A stretch of 64,000 nucleotides of DNA, taken from contig NZ_JAAIKB010000012.1 in NCBI RefSeq assembly GCF_011040385.1, positions 1-64,000 of the forward strand, read 5' to 3'. The notes under the pieces were generated by a model. The model searched no databases. It was not told the origin of the DNA and saw nothing but the letters and a program-made list of their open reading frames with translations. A program made the position numbers and the translations under genes. Below, piece after piece: positions 51,724 through 60,660 of this stretch; within the stretch, counting starts at the first letter, position 1; each line of letters begins with the position of its first letter. This DNA is from Falsiroseomonas algicola. Lineage in GTDB: Bacteria; Pseudomonadota; Alphaproteobacteria; Acetobacterales; Acetobacteraceae.

Positions 51724-52484
51724 AAGGCGCGGGCCTCCGCCGCCCGCACATTCGCCTGGTCGAGCAGGGCGAGGCGCGCGCCATAGGTCGCGCCGATGGT
51801 GGCGGGGGTGAACGCCTCCGCCACCTTCCCGGCCGCGAAGACCCGCGCGTTGATCAGCAGGACATTCGAGAAATAGTCGGGCACGGTGCCGAGGTCGTGG
51901 TGCACCGCGACCACGTGGCGCCCCTTCGCCACGAGGTCCCGCAGCACGGTGACGATGGCCTGTTCCGTCGCCGCATCCACCGCGGCGAAAGGCTCGTCCA
52001 TCAGCACCAGGTCGGCATCCTGCGCGAGCGCCCGCGCCAGGAAGACGCGCTGCTGCTGGCCGCCGGAGAGCTTGCCGATCTGCCGCTCCGCGAAGCCTTC
52101 CATGCCGACCTGGGCGAGGGCCGCGCGCGCGGCTTCCCGGTGCCGCTTCGGGACCGGGCCCCACCAGCGCATGCGCGGGTAGCGGGCCATGCAGACGACA
52201 TCGAGGGCGGTGGCCGGGAAATCCCAATCGACGCTGGCGCGCTGCGGCAGGTAGCCGACGCGGTCGCGCACTTCCTCCAGCGGCCGGCCGAAGAAGCGGA
52301 CCTCCCCGGAGAGCGCCGGCACCAGGCCGAGCGTCGCCTTCAGCAGGGTGGACTTGCCCGCGCCGTTGGGGCCGACGATGGCCGTCAGGCCCGTGGGCGC
52401 ATCCCAGGTCACGTCCCAGACGGCCGGCCGCTCCCCATAGGCGACCGTCAGGTGCCGGACGGAGAGCGGGGGCGCCACGCTCAT
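51720..52484 (-). CDS. mntB: Mn/Zn ABC importer ATPase
   Basis: A 254-residue ATPase. Walker A is VGPNGAGKST, followed by YLPQRASVDWDFP (a Q-loop typical of Mn/Zn importers), signature LSGGQQQRV, Walker B DLVLMDEPFA and H-loop VVAVHHDLGTV. It overlaps both its neighbours by 4 bases. Confidence 0.93.
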   Translation of the reverse strand: MSVAPPLSVRHLTVAYGERPAVWDVTWDAPTGLTAIVGPNGAGKSTLLKATLGLVPALSGEVRFFGRPLEEVRDRVGYLPQRASVDWDFPATALDVVCMARYPRMRWWGPVPKRHREAARAALAQVGMEGFAERQIGKLSGGQQQRVFLARALAQDADLVLMDEPFAAVDAATEQAIVTVLRDLVAKGRHVVAVHHDLGTVPDYFSNVLLINARVFAAGKVAEAFTPATIGATYGARLALLDQANVRAAEARAL

Positions 52485-53488
52485 GCCGCCAGCCGCCCAT
52501 TCAGGCCGCGGGCCGGCGCCTGGCCGCCGAGTGCCCGCACGATGATCGTCACGTTGTGGTCGATCATGCCCTCATAGGTCCCTTCATAGGTGCCGGGCCG
52601 GCCCATGGCGTCGGAGAAGAGGTTCCCCCCCAGCGCCACACGCTGCCCGCGCGCGCCTGCGCCCTCGATCAACGCGCGGACCGCGCGATCGGGCACGGAG
52701 GTCTCGGCGAAAACGGCGGGAACCCGGCGCTCCACCAGCTTGCGCACCAGGCCCTCGATGGCGGCGAGGTTGGCCTCCGCCTCGGTGGAGAGGCCCTGGA
52801 TGCTCTCCACCTCCAGCCCGTAGCGGGCGCCGAAATAGGCGAAGGCGTCATGGGCGGTGACCAGGACCCGGGCATTGGCGGGGATCGTCGCGATCGCCTC
52901 CTTCGCATAGGCGTCGAGCCGGGCGAGGCGGGCCTGGAAGCGGGCGAGGTTGTCGGCGAAGGCCTCCCGCGAATCGGGGGCCAGGCGTCCCAGCGCCTCC
53001 CCGGCCGCGACGGCGGCGAGGGACCACAGCGAGGGGTCCATCCAGAGATGCGGGTCGGCCGCGTCCGGATAGTCCGGATTGGCGCGCAGCCGGTCCCGCG
53101 GCACGCTTTCCCCGATCAGCACCACCGGCTTGCCGGCTGCGCGGACGCGGTCCAGCACATCCCCCATCCGCCCTTCCAGCCGATGGCCATTGGCGAAGAC
53201 GGCATCGGCGGAGAGCAGGCGCGCGATGTCGGACCGCGTCGGGCGGAAGAGATGGGGATCGACGCCCTCGCCGATCAGTGTTTCCGCCCGGATGCGCCCG
53301 CCCGAGACCTCCCGCACCACGTCGCCCACCATGGCGACGGTGGCCAGCACGTTGCGCGGGGCGCGCGGGGTGGCCTGGGCGAGGGCAGGAAGGGGCATGG
53401 CGGCGCCAAGCGCGGCCGCCAACAGGGAGCGGCGGGCGGGGCCGATCGGGGTGCCGGAGGAAGCCCGGACGTATGAACGTGTATTCAC
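52481..53488 (-). CDS. mntA: Mn/Zn-binding periplasmic receptor (TroA/MntA type)
   Basis: A 335-residue cluster A-I metal receptor. Probable ligands are H79 (GVDPHLFRPT), H147 (ADPHLWMDP), H213 (VTAHDAFAYFG) and D293 (NLFSDAMG). This is the three-His/Asp set of TroA and similar, rather than the Glu-containing PsaA type. The His-rich loop of ZnuA is absent. Signal peptide RRSLLAAALGAAMPLPALAQ. The start is GTG with CAGGAG 5 bases upstream. Manganese or zinc cannot be decided from sequence. Confidence 0.9.
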   Translation of the reverse strand: MNTRSYVRASSGTPIGPARRSLLAAALGAAMPLPALAQATPRAPRNVLATVAMVGDVVREVSGGRIRAETLIGEGVDPHLFRPTRSDIARLLSADAVFANGHRLEGRMGDVLDRVRAAGKPVVLIGESVPRDRLRANPDYPDAADPHLWMDPSLWSLAAVAAGEALGRLAPDSREAFADNLARFQARLARLDAYAKEAIATIPANARVLVTAHDAFAYFGARYGLEVESIQGLSTEAEANLAAIEGLVRKLVERRVPAVFAETSVPDRAVRALIEGAGARGQRVALGGNLFSDAMGRPGTYEGTYEGMIDHNVTIIVRALGGQAPARGLNGRLAA

Positions 53489-53532
53489 GTGTACTCCTGT
53501 TGATGTCTTGGGCTCTTCAACTCTTCACATAT

Positions 53533-53554
53533 CCAAGCTTTTTCAATAGCTTGG
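53533..53554. promoter_or_regulatory. Inverted repeat between mntA-like and arsR-type genes
   Basis: CCAAGCT and AGCTTGG (7 bp each) are separated by 8 AT-rich bases, in the AT-rich part of the divergent gap (53489-53668). The size and position suit an operator for the ArsR-family repressor or a metal regulator controlling the importer. Confidence 0.5.
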
Positions 53555-53668
53555 CGTTGTCATCCACATGGAATGACGCGATGCTGCCGTCAAGCGCCGC
53601 TTTACCTTTCGGCAAGGTGGCGCGAGGCTGCGTGGCGGGTTCACCGCCCAACGGGGGTCCAGGCAGGC

Positions 53669-54004
53669 ATGGCGGTACGCGGCGCGCGCATTCCCGAAGA
53701 CCAGGTCGTCGAACTGGCCGAGATGTTCCAGATGATGAGCGACCCGACGCGGCTGCGGATCATCCTCGCTTGCCTGGATGCGCCGGTCTCGGTCGGCGAC
53801 ATGGCGGATGGGCTCGGCATCTCCGCCTCGCTCGTCTCGCACCACCTGCGCCTGCTGCGCGCCGCGCGGCTGCTGATGGCGGAACGGCGGGGGCGGCAGG
53901 TCTTCTACGTGGTGGGGGACAGCCACATCCGCTCCATGCTGACCGACATGCTGGACCACGTGGCGGAAGGCGAGGTCGAGGCGGAACAGGCGCCAGGCGG
54001 CTAG
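53669..54004 (+). CDS. ArsR/SmtB-family metal-sensing repressor
   Basis: A 111-residue winged-helix repressor. The DNA-reading helix is in ISASLVSHHLRLLRAARLL. The C-terminal helix carries D84-x-H86 and H97-x-x-E100 (DSHIRSM... DHVAE), exactly the alpha-5 site of SmtB/CzrA that senses Zn, Co or Ni. The ArsR-type CxC (alpha-3) site is absent. It is transcribed away from the metal importer and probably controls it. ATG 53669 gives the family length. Confidence 0.9.
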   Translation: MAVRGARIPEDQVVELAEMFQMMSDPTRLRIILACLDAPVSVGDMADGLGISASLVSHHLRLLRAARLLMAERRGRQVFYVVGDSHIRSMLTDMLDHVAEGEVEAEQAPGG

Positions 54005-54019
54005 CCTCCCTGCGCCGTC

Positions 54020-54048
54020 CAGCCGCAAAGCGGCTGTTTCCTTAACCT
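54020..54048 (+). terminator. Terminator after ArsR-family gene
   Basis: CAGCCGC AAA GCGGCTG (7-bp perfect stem, 54020-54036) is followed by TTTCCTTAACCTTT. This is a good Rho-independent terminator 16 bases past the stop. A further hairpin, CCGTCATC TTGC GATGACGG, lies at 54069-54088. Confidence 0.8.
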
Positions 54049-54138
54049 TTCCGGCATGACACTGGATGCCGTCATCTTGCGATGACGGGCAGGGCGCTCA
54101 CTTGTGCGGTGCGGCAGCGACAACTATGGTCGCCCCGC

Positions 54139-54175
54139 GGCAGGCCTTGCCCGCTTATGCGGGCGAAGGGCTGCC
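54139..54175. repeat. TTAT-loop palindrome, second copy of a dispersed element
   Basis: GCCCGC TTAT GCGGGC (54149-54164) sits inside a longer interrupted stem with CCTT/AAGG and GGCAG/CTGCC arms. The core CGCTTATGCGG plus CGAAG also occurs in the third palindrome at 30068-30087. It lies in the ctaC leader region. Confidence 0.65.
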
Positions 54176-54256
54176 AGCACGGCTGCCGGGGGGCGGGTCG
54201 CCCGGCGGTTGGGGAGCGGAATTCGGGCGCGCCATGCGCGCCTACGGGACGACAGG

Positions 54257-55180
54257 ATGCGGCACGTGATCAGTGCGTTTCGAGGATTCGCGGGCGGCCG
54301 CCTGGCCGCTTTCGCCTGGGCTTTGCTGGCGATGATGGTCGCCGGCGGCGAGGCCCTTGCCCAAGGGGCGGCCCAAGGCATGGTCGGCGCGCCGCAGCCC
54401 TGGGGCATGGGGCTTCAGGCCTCCGGCGGGCCGATCAAGGACGCGATCTCGTCCTTCAATTCGCTGGTCTTCTGGATCATCGTGGTCATCACGATCTTCG
54501 TCTTCCTGCTGCTGTGCTACGTCGTGTGGAAGTTCCGGGCGGAGGTGAACCCGAACCCCTCCCGCACCAGCCACAACACGCTGCTGGAAGTGGCATGGAC
54601 GGTCATCCCGGTGCTGATCCTGGTGGTGATCGCCATCCCATCCTTCCGCCTGATCTACTACCAGGACCGCGCGGTCGACGCCGACCTGACGATCAACGTG
54701 CAGGGCCGCCAGTGGTACTGGCATTACGGCTACCCCGACCACGGCAACTTCACCTTCGACAGCTACCCGGTACAGACCGCCGACCTGCAGCCCGGCCAGA
54801 TCCGCAACCTCGACGTCGACAACCCGCTGGTCATTCCGGTCGGCGCCACGGTCCGCATCCTGACCACCGGCCAGGACGTGATCCACAGCTTCTTCGTGCC
54901 CTCGCTCGGCGTGCAGAAGTACACGATCCCGGGTCGCACGATGGAAACCTGGCTGCGCGCCGACCGCGCCGGCACCTTCTACGGCCAGTGCAACCAGATC
55001 TGCGGCGTCAACCACTGGTTCATGCCGATCGTGGTGCGCGCCGTGCCGCCGGCCGAGTTCCAGGCCTGGGCCGAGCAGGCGAAGACCCGCTTCGCCGAAG
55101 GCCTGCCGCCCGGCCCGGTGCCCGCCCTTGCCGCGGCCCCGGCCACCCCCACCATGAATGTCGCGGAGGCCCGCCGGTAA
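54257..55180 (+). CDS. ctaC: Cytochrome c oxidase subunit II
   Basis: A 307-residue subunit carrying the CuA electron-entry site. A signal segment, then two membrane helices (FWIIVVITIFVFLLLCYVVW and VAWTVIPVLILVVIAIPS) precede the periplasmic cupredoxin domain with QGRQWYWHYGYP. CuA ligands are H210, C245, C249, H253 and M256 in GQCNQICGVNHWFMP. The usual Glu between the cysteines is Gln (Q247). No C-terminal haem c motif, so it is an aa3-type subunit. ATG 54257 fits best; the frame opens at 54104. First gene of the oxidase operon. Confidence 0.95.
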   Translation: MRHVISAFRGFAGGRLAAFAWALLAMMVAGGEALAQGAAQGMVGAPQPWGMGLQASGGPIKDAISSFNSLVFWIIVVITIFVFLLLCYVVWKFRAEVNPNPSRTSHNTLLEVAWTVIPVLILVVIAIPSFRLIYYQDRAVDADLTINVQGRQWYWHYGYPDHGNFTFDSYPVQTADLQPGQIRNLDVDNPLVIPVGATVRILTTGQDVIHSFFVPSLGVQKYTIPGRTMETWLRADRAGTFYGQCNQICGVNHWFMPIVVRAVPPAEFQAWAEQAKTRFAEGLPPGPVPALAAAPATPTMNVAEARR

Positions 55181-55222
55181 GGCGGGGCTCCAGAGCCAAC
55201 ACGAGAAGCGGACAAACCCCCG

Positions 55223-56818
55223 ATGGCGACCGCGGCGCACGACGCTCACCATGACCACCACGACCACACGCCCTCCTTCGTGAACCGGTGGCTGTTCTCC
55301 ACCAACCACAAGGACATCGGCACGCTCTACATCGGCTTCTCGCTGATCGCCGCGATCGTCGGCATCGGCCTGTCGCTGCTGATGCGCATGGAGCTGCAGC
55401 AGCCCGGCATGCAGATCTTCGCCGATGGCCAGATGTGGAATGCCTATGTCTCCGCCCACGGCCTGATCATGGTGTTCTTCGTGATCATGCCGGCGCTGAT
55501 CGGCGGCTTCGGCAACTGGTTCGTGCCGATCATGATCGGCGCGCCGGACATGGCCTTCCCGCGCATGAACAACATCAGCTTCTGGCTGCTGGTGCCGGCC
55601 TTCCTGATGCTGGGCAGCAGCCTCTTCATCGGTGGCGGCGCCGGCGCGGGCTGGACGATCTACCCGCCGCTGTCGGATGACACCTACCAGACCGGCCCGG
55701 CCATGGACATGGCGCTGTTCGGCCTGCACCTGGCGGGCGCCAGCTCCATCCTCGGCGCGGCGAACTTCATCACCACCATCTTCAACATGCGCGCCCCCGG
55801 CATGACGCTGCACAAGATGCCGCTCTTCGTGTGGTCGATGCTGGTCACCGCCTTCCTGCTGCTGCTGTCCGTGCCCGTGCTGGCCGGCGCCATCACCATG
55901 CTGATCACGGACCGCAACTTCGGCACGGCCTTCTTCGACCCGGCCGGCGGCGGCGACCCCGTGCTGTTCCAGCACCTGTTCTGGTTCTTCGGCCACCCCG
56001 AAGTCTACATCATGATCCTGCCGGCCTTCGGCATCATCAGCCACGTCATCTCCACCTTCAGCCGCAAGCCGGTCTTCGGCTACCTCGGCATGGCCTACGC
56101 CATGGTGGCGATCGGCGTCGTGGGCTTCATCGTCTGGGCCCACCACATGTACACCTCGGGCATGGACGTCGATACGCGCGCCTACTTCATGGCCGCGACG
56201 ATGGTCATCGCCGTGCCGACGGGCATCAAGATCTTCTCCTGGATCGCCACGATGTGGGGCGGCAGCCTGACGCTGAACACGCCGATGCTCTTCGCCATCG
56301 GCTTCATCTTCCTGTTCACCGTGGGCGGCGTGACGGGCGTCGTGCTGGCCAATGCCGGCATCACCCAGATCCTGCACAACACCTACTACGTGGTCGGCCA
56401 CTTCCACTACGTGCTGTCGCTGGGCGCCGTCTTCGGCATCTACTGCGGCATCTACTACTGGATGGGGAAGATGTCGGGCCGCCAGTACGACGAGAAGCTC
56501 GGCAAGATCCACTTCTGGCTGACCTTCGTCGGCGTGAACCTGACCTTCTTCCCGATGCACTTCCTGGGCAACCAGGGCATGCCGCGCCGCTACCCGGACT
56601 ACCCCGATGCCTTCTGGGGCTGGAACCTGGTCGCGTCGGTCGGCTCCTACATCTCCGTCGCCGCCTTCCTGTTCTTCTTCTACGTGATCTACCACACGCT
56701 GACGAAGGGCGCGAAAGCCGCCGCCAATCCGTGGGGCGAGGGTGCGACGACGCTGGAATGGCAGGTCTCCTCGCCGCCGCCCTTCCATACCTTCGACGAA
56801 CTCCCCCGCATCCGGTAA
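55223..56818 (+). CDS. ctaD: Cytochrome c oxidase subunit I
   Basis: A 531-residue catalytic subunit with 12 membrane helices. [22 protein letters not shown] holds a haem a ligand. [15 protein letters not shown] holds CuB His, the cross-linked Tyr and the proton-path Glu. WAHHMYTSG gives the other CuB histidines, [10 protein letters not shown] the K-channel Lys, and [10 protein letters not shown] the haem ligands. This is an A1-type oxygen reductase. The His-rich N-terminus (DAHHDHHDH) is unusual but seen in related bacteria. Confidence 0.98.
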   Translation: MATAAHDAHHDHHDHTPSFVNRWLFSTNHKDIGTLYIGFSLIAAIVGIGLSLLMRMELQQPGMQIFADGQMWNAYVSAHGLIMVFFVIMPALIGGFGNWFVPIMIGAPDMAFPRMNNISFWLLVPAFLMLGSSLFIGGGAGAGWTIYPPLSDDTYQTGPAMDMALFGLHLAGASSILGAANFITTIFNMRAPGMTLHKMPLFVWSMLVTAFLLLLSVPVLAGAITMLITDRNFGTAFFDPAGGGDPVLFQHLFWFFGHPEVYIMILPAFGIISHVISTFSRKPVFGYLGMAYAMVAIGVVGFIVWAHHMYTSGMDVDTRAYFMAATMVIAVPTGIKIFSWIATMWGGSLTLNTPMLFAIGFIFLFTVGGVTGVVLANAGITQILHNTYYVVGHFHYVLSLGAVFGIYCGIYYWMGKMSGRQYDEKLGKIHFWLTFVGVNLTFFPMHFLGNQGMPRRYPDYPDAFWGWNLVASVGSYISVAAFLFFFYVIYHTLTKGAKAAANPWGEGATTLEWQVSSPPPFHTFDELPRIR

Positions 56819-56823
56819 CGGTG

Positions 56824-57774
56824 ATGAGCGGAGCCACGATCGAGCCGAAGGGGGCGCAAGCCCCCTTCTCCACATCCGGGGCGGACCTGTCCGAGGTCCG
56901 CGACTGGATCGCCCTGCTCAAGCCGCGGGTGATGTCGCTGGTCGTCTTCAGCGGCCTGGTCGGGCTGCTCGTGGCGCCGGTCTCCATCCCGCCGGCGCTG
57001 GGCTTCGCCGCCATCCTCTGCATCGCGGTGGCGGCCGGCGCGGCCGGCGCCATCAACATGTGGTACGACCGGGACATCGACGCGCTGATGCGCCGCACGG
57101 CGCGCCGGCCCATCCCGGCCGGGCGGATCGAGCCGGGTGCCGCGCTCGGCTTCGGCATCACGCTGGCCGTCGCCTCCACCATGCTGATGGGCCTCGCCAC
57201 CAACTGGGTGGCGGCGGGCTGGCTCGCGGTGTCGATCCTGTTCTACGTCTTCATCTACACCATGTGGCTGAAGCGCCGGACGAGCCAGAACATCGTCATC
57301 GGCGGCGCCGCCGGCGCCTTCCCACCGATCATCGGCTGGGCGGCCGCGACGGGCGACGTCACGCTGGTGCCCTGGCTGCTCTTCGCCATCATCTTCGCCT
57401 GGACGCCGCCGCATTTCTGGGCGCTCAGCCTCTGGGCCCATGGCGACTACGCCCGCGCGGGCGTGCCCATGCTGCCGGTGGTGGCGGGGGCGAAGGAGAC
57501 GCGGCGCCAGATCCTCTACTACACCATCATCCTGGCGCCCCTCGGCCTGTCGCCGTGGTTCGTCGGCTTCTCCAGCCCCGCCTATGCGCTGGTGGCCGCA
57601 GGCTTGGGCGGGATGTTCCTGATGCACGCCGTGCGCACGCTGCGGGAGCCGCAGGACGAGCAGGGGCGGAGCCTGGCGAATGATGCCGCGGCACGGCGGA
57701 CCTTCAGCTTCTCCCTGCTCTACCTCTTCCTGCTCTTCGGCGCGCTCGCCGTCGACAAGCTGGTGTTCGGCTGA
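56824..57774 (+). CDS. ctaB: Protohaem IX farnesyltransferase (haem O synthase)
   Basis: A 316-residue UbiA-family membrane enzyme that farnesylates haem b to haem O. The two Asp-rich motifs are AINMWYDRDIDALMRRT and the later cytoplasmic loop TPPHFWALSLWAHGDYARAG. About eight to nine membrane helices. It sits between ctaD and the small ORF, whose ATG overlaps its stop (TGATG). Confidence 0.96.
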   Translation: MSGATIEPKGAQAPFSTSGADLSEVRDWIALLKPRVMSLVVFSGLVGLLVAPVSIPPALGFAAILCIAVAAGAAGAINMWYDRDIDALMRRTARRPIPAGRIEPGAALGFGITLAVASTMLMGLATNWVAAGWLAVSILFYVFIYTMWLKRRTSQNIVIGGAAGAFPPIIGWAAATGDVTLVPWLLFAIIFAWTPPHFWALSLWAHGDYARAGVPMLPVVAGAKETRRQILYYTIILAPLGLSPWFVGFSSPAYALVAAGLGGMFLMHAVRTLREPQDEQGRSLANDAAARRTFSFSLLYLFLLFGALAVDKLVFG

Positions 57775-57902
57775 TGACCCCCGAGGAGAAGGCGGAGTTC
57801 GAGCGTCGGCGCCGCGCCCGGAACTGGGCGCTGCTCTCGGTGCTGATCGCGCTCGTCATCCTGTTCTATTTCATCTCCACAGCACGCCTGCTGCGCGGTT
57901 GA
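57774..57902 (+). CDS. 42-residue single-helix membrane protein
   Basis: ATG 57774 overlaps the ctaB stop. The product opens with a charged stretch (MTPEEKAEFERRRRARN) and continues as one hydrophobic helix (WALLSVLIALVILFYFIS) ending ARLLRG. A small single-span protein occupies this place between ctaB and ctaG in many alphaproteobacteria; it is probably an oxidase assembly or stability factor. The exact role is not established here. Confidence 0.8.
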   Translation: MTPEEKAEFERRRRARNWALLSVLIALVILFYFISTARLLRG

Positions 57903-57927
57903 GAGACCGCGCCCGGGCGCCCACCTG

Positions 57928-58560
57928 ATGGCCATGGAACCAGATCGGCAACAGACCCTCGCCCGCCGCAACCGCCGCACGGCCCTCGCCGCCTTCGGGG
58001 TGGTCGCGACCATGGTCGGCGTCAGCTTCGCGGCCGTGCCGCTCTACCAGCTCTTCTGCCGCGTCACGGGCTTCGGCGGCACGCCGATGATCGGTGGCGC
58101 CCCCGCGCCCGGCGCCGGGCAGCAGACCATCACGGTCCGCTTCAACGCCAATACCCAGCCCAACCTGCCCTGGCGGTTCGAGGCGGTGCAGGCCAGCCAG
58201 ACGCTGCATGTCGGCGAGGAAGGCATCGCCTTCTACCGCGCGCGCAACACCGGCAGCGGCCCCGCCACCGGCGTCTCCACCTACAACGTCACGCCCGAGA
58301 CGGTCGGCCGCTACTTCCACAAGACCGCCTGCTTCTGCTTCGAGGAGCAGACCCTGACCCCGGGGCAGGAGGTGGACATGCCGCTCGCCTTCTGGATCGA
58401 CCCCAGGATCGCGGATGACCCGAACACCCGGAACATCCGCACCATCACCATCAGCTACACCTTCTTCCGTACGCTGGCGGATGCGGAACGGTCGGGCGCG
58501 CTGGCCAATGCCGGCCCGCATGTCGGCCGGCGGGACGCGCCCCAGCAGGCGACACCTTGA
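57928..58560 (+). CDS. ctaG: Cytochrome c oxidase assembly protein CtaG/Cox11
   Basis: A 210-residue copper chaperone that delivers copper to the CuB site. One N-terminal membrane anchor (ALAAFGVVATMVGVSFAAV) ends in PLYQLFCRVTGFGGT. The periplasmic domain has the copper motif FHKTACFCFEEQ (C135, C137) and MPLAFWIDP. It is 25 bases after the small ORF. Confidence 0.96.
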   Translation: MAMEPDRQQTLARRNRRTALAAFGVVATMVGVSFAAVPLYQLFCRVTGFGGTPMIGGAPAPGAGQQTITVRFNANTQPNLPWRFEAVQASQTLHVGEEGIAFYRARNTGSGPATGVSTYNVTPETVGRYFHKTACFCFEEQTLTPGQEVDMPLAFWIDPRIADDPNTRNIRTITISYTFFRTLADAERSGALANAGPHVGRRDAPQQATP

Positions 58561-58667
58561 ACCACCAGACCCTGAACGGGCGCATGAATTGACGCTGAGA
58601 CAGGGCCCGAAAGCCCACCGCCACCCTTGATCCGGCGGGGCTTTTGGGGATTGATGCAGCGCGAAAT

Positions 58668-58689
58668 CCGGGGTGCGCGGGCACCCCGG
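58668..58689 (+). terminator. Hairpin in the ctaG-ctaE gap
   Basis: CCGGGGTGC GCGG GCACCCCGG has 9-bp perfect arms, one more with flanking T/A, and lies in the 177-base gap between ctaG and ctaE. There is no U-run. It may attenuate read-through or stabilise the 3' end of the upstream message. Confidence 0.5.
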
Positions 58690-58737
58690 AAGGCTTGATC
58701 GGGCGCCCCGGCGCCCCAATGACCACCAGGACGAGCG

Positions 58738-59574
58738 ATGGCGAGCACCAGCGAGACGGGCCACAGCCCCTACAAGCACCCCTACCACCTGGTCGATCCG
58801 TCGCCCTGGCCCCTGCTGGGCGCCTTCGCCGGCGGTGCGCTGGTCACCGGCATCGTCTTCATCGCCCATTTCGGCACCTACTGGCTGGCCGCGATCGGCC
58901 TGCTCGGCGTGCTGGCGACGATGTTCGGCTGGTGGCGCGACGTGCTCAAGGAAAGCCGCACGGCCGGGCTGCATTCGCCCGTCGTCCGCCTTGGCCTGCG
59001 CTACGGCATGGTGCTGTTCATCGCCTCCGAGGTGATGTTCTTCGTCGCCTTCTTCTGGGCCTTCTTCCACTTCGCCATCTACCCGGACCACGTCTCCGGC
59101 GCCGCCACGCCGTCCTGGCCGCCGGCTGGCATCCTGACCTTCGACCCGTTCCACCTGCCGCTGCTCAACACGATGATCCTGCTGCTGTCCGGCTGCACGG
59201 TCACCTGGGCGCACCACTCCCTGCTCGAGGGTGACCGCAAGGGCCTGGTGACCGGCCTGGCGCTGACGGTGTTCCTCGGCATGTTCTTCACCTTCTTCCA
59301 GGTGTGGGAATACGCGGTGGCCCCCTTCGCCTTCACCGGCGGCGTCTATCCCTCCACCTTCTTCCTCGCCACCGGCTTCCACGGCTTCCACGTCCTGGTC
59401 GGCACCATCTTCCTGGCGGTGTGCCTGGTGCGCGCCATCCGCGGCCACTTCACGCCGGAGAAGCATTTCGGCTTCGAGGCCGCGGCCTGGTACTGGCACT
59501 TCGTGGACGTGGTGTGGCTGTTCCTCTTCGTCGTGATCTACTGGTGGGGCGCGGGCGAGATCGCCCACCACTGA
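58738..59574 (+). CDS. ctaE: Cytochrome c oxidase subunit III
   Basis: A 278-residue, seven-helix subunit. [17 protein letters not shown] at the start, [20 protein letters not shown] in the middle and [19 protein letters not shown] with [20 protein letters not shown] near the end are diagnostic. It binds structural lipid and stabilises the D-channel of subunit I. Confidence 0.97.
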   Translation: MASTSETGHSPYKHPYHLVDPSPWPLLGAFAGGALVTGIVFIAHFGTYWLAAIGLLGVLATMFGWWRDVLKESRTAGLHSPVVRLGLRYGMVLFIASEVMFFVAFFWAFFHFAIYPDHVSGAATPSWPPAGILTFDPFHLPLLNTMILLLSGCTVTWAHHSLLEGDRKGLVTGLALTVFLGMFFTFFQVWEYAVAPFAFTGGVYPSTFFLATGFHGFHVLVGTIFLAVCLVRAIRGHFTPEKHFGFEAAAWYWHFVDVVWLFLFVVIYWWGAGEIAHH

Positions 59575-59588
59575 TCCCGGGATCCCCG

Positions 59589-59972
59589 ATGAGCCACGAC
59601 ACGACCCCGCCCGTCACCACGGGCGGGGTCGCTCCGTTCTGGAAGGCCGCCATCCTGTGCCGATGCCCGCGCTGCGGAGAGGGGCGGCTGTTCCGCGGCC
59701 TGCTGGATGTGGCGCCCGCCTGCACCGCCTGCGGGCTCGACCTCTCCGGTCAGGATTCGGGCGATGGCCCGGCGGTGCTCGGCATCTTCGTGCTCGGCGC
59801 CATCGCCATGGTCGGCGCCTTCCTCGTGGAGTTCCGCCTGGCGCCGCCGCTCTGGGTCCATGCGGTGATCTGGCCAGTGCTGCTGATCCCCGCCGCCATC
59901 GTGATGATGCGGGGCGCCAAGGCCGCGCTGATCTGGCTGCAATGGCGCCACAGGCGCGGCGAGGGCGTGTAG
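59589..59972 (+). CDS. DUF983 membrane protein
   Basis: A 127-residue protein with two CxxC pairs (LCRCPRCGEGRLF and ACTACGLDL) forming a predicted zinc ribbon, followed by two membrane helices. DUF983 genes are constant neighbours of ctaE and surf1 in alphaproteobacteria, suggesting a role in oxidase assembly. Function unproven. Confidence 0.88.
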   Translation: MSHDTTPPVTTGGVAPFWKAAILCRCPRCGEGRLFRGLLDVAPACTACGLDLSGQDSGDGPAVLGIFVLGAIAMVGAFLVEFRLAPPLWVHAVIWPVLLIPAAIVMMRGAKAALIWLQWRHRRGEGV

Positions 59973-59982
59973 AAGCCTGCGC

Positions 59983-60660
59983 ATGTCCCTGCGCCGAGTC
60001 CTGATCCCCGTCCTCGTCATGCTGCCCGTGCTGGCCGTGCTGCTCGGCCTCGGCACCTGGCAGGTCCAGCGCCTCGGCGCCAAGAACGCCCTGCTGGCGG
60101 AGATCGCGGCCGGGGAGGCCGCGCCCGCCCGGCCGCTCGGCGCCACGCCGCCCGCCGCCTGGACCAAGGTCGCCGTGACCGGCCGATTCGATCATGAACG
60201 GGAGGTGCTGCTCGGGCTCGAGGTCCGCGGCCCCGTGCTGGGTGCCCGGCTGGTCACGCCGTTGATCCGGGACGGCGCGCCGCCCGTGCTGGTCGATCGC
60301 GGCTGGGTGCCGGCGGACAAATCCGGGGTCATCGCGCGGCCGGCGGGGCCGGTGACGCTGGAAGCCTATGCGCGGCCCGGGGAGACGGCGGGGATGTTCT
60401 CCGCCACCGACGACCCGGCCGGCCGGCGCTTCTACACCTTCGATCCGCCGCTGATCGCCCGCAGCCTCGGCCTGCCGGCGCCGGAGCCCTTCGGGCTGGT
60501 CGCGCTCGGCACCGGCCCTGGCCTGCCGGACCCCGCGCGGACTCTGCCGCGCCCCACCAACAGCCATCTCGGCTATGCCGTCACCTGGTACGGGCTGGCC
60601 TTGTCCCTGCTCGGCGTCTTCGCCGCCTGGCTGCGCCGCCGCCTGAAGGAGCCCGCATGA
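59983..60660 (+). CDS. SURF1-family haem a insertion factor
   Basis: A 225-residue membrane protein with one helix at each end (VLIPVLVMLPVLAVLLGLGTW and YGLALSLLGVFAAWL). Family motifs GTWQVQRL, VTGRFDHEREVLLG, VDRGWVP and the C-terminal NSHLGYAVTWYGLA are present. SURF1 (Shy1) holds haem a during subunit I maturation. Its stop overlaps the carboxypeptidase start by 4 bases. Confidence 0.94.
   Translation: MSLRRVLIPVLVMLPVLAVLLGLGTWQVQRLGAKNALLAEIAAGEAAPARPLGATPPAAWTKVAVTGRFDHEREVLLGLEVRGPVLGARLVTPLIRDGAPPVLVDRGWVPADKSGVIARPAGPVTLEAYARPGETAGMFSATDDPAGRRFYTFDPPLIARSLGLPAPEPFGLVALGTGPGLPDPARTLPRPTNSHLGYAVTWYGLALSLLGVFAAWLRRRLKEPA

Noticed and set aside
54242-56875. Long minus-strand open frame (877 codons) opposite ctaC-ctaD
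   Set aside because: The plus strand encodes strongly conserved oxidase subunits here; the antisense product is Asp/His/Arg repeats with no domain.
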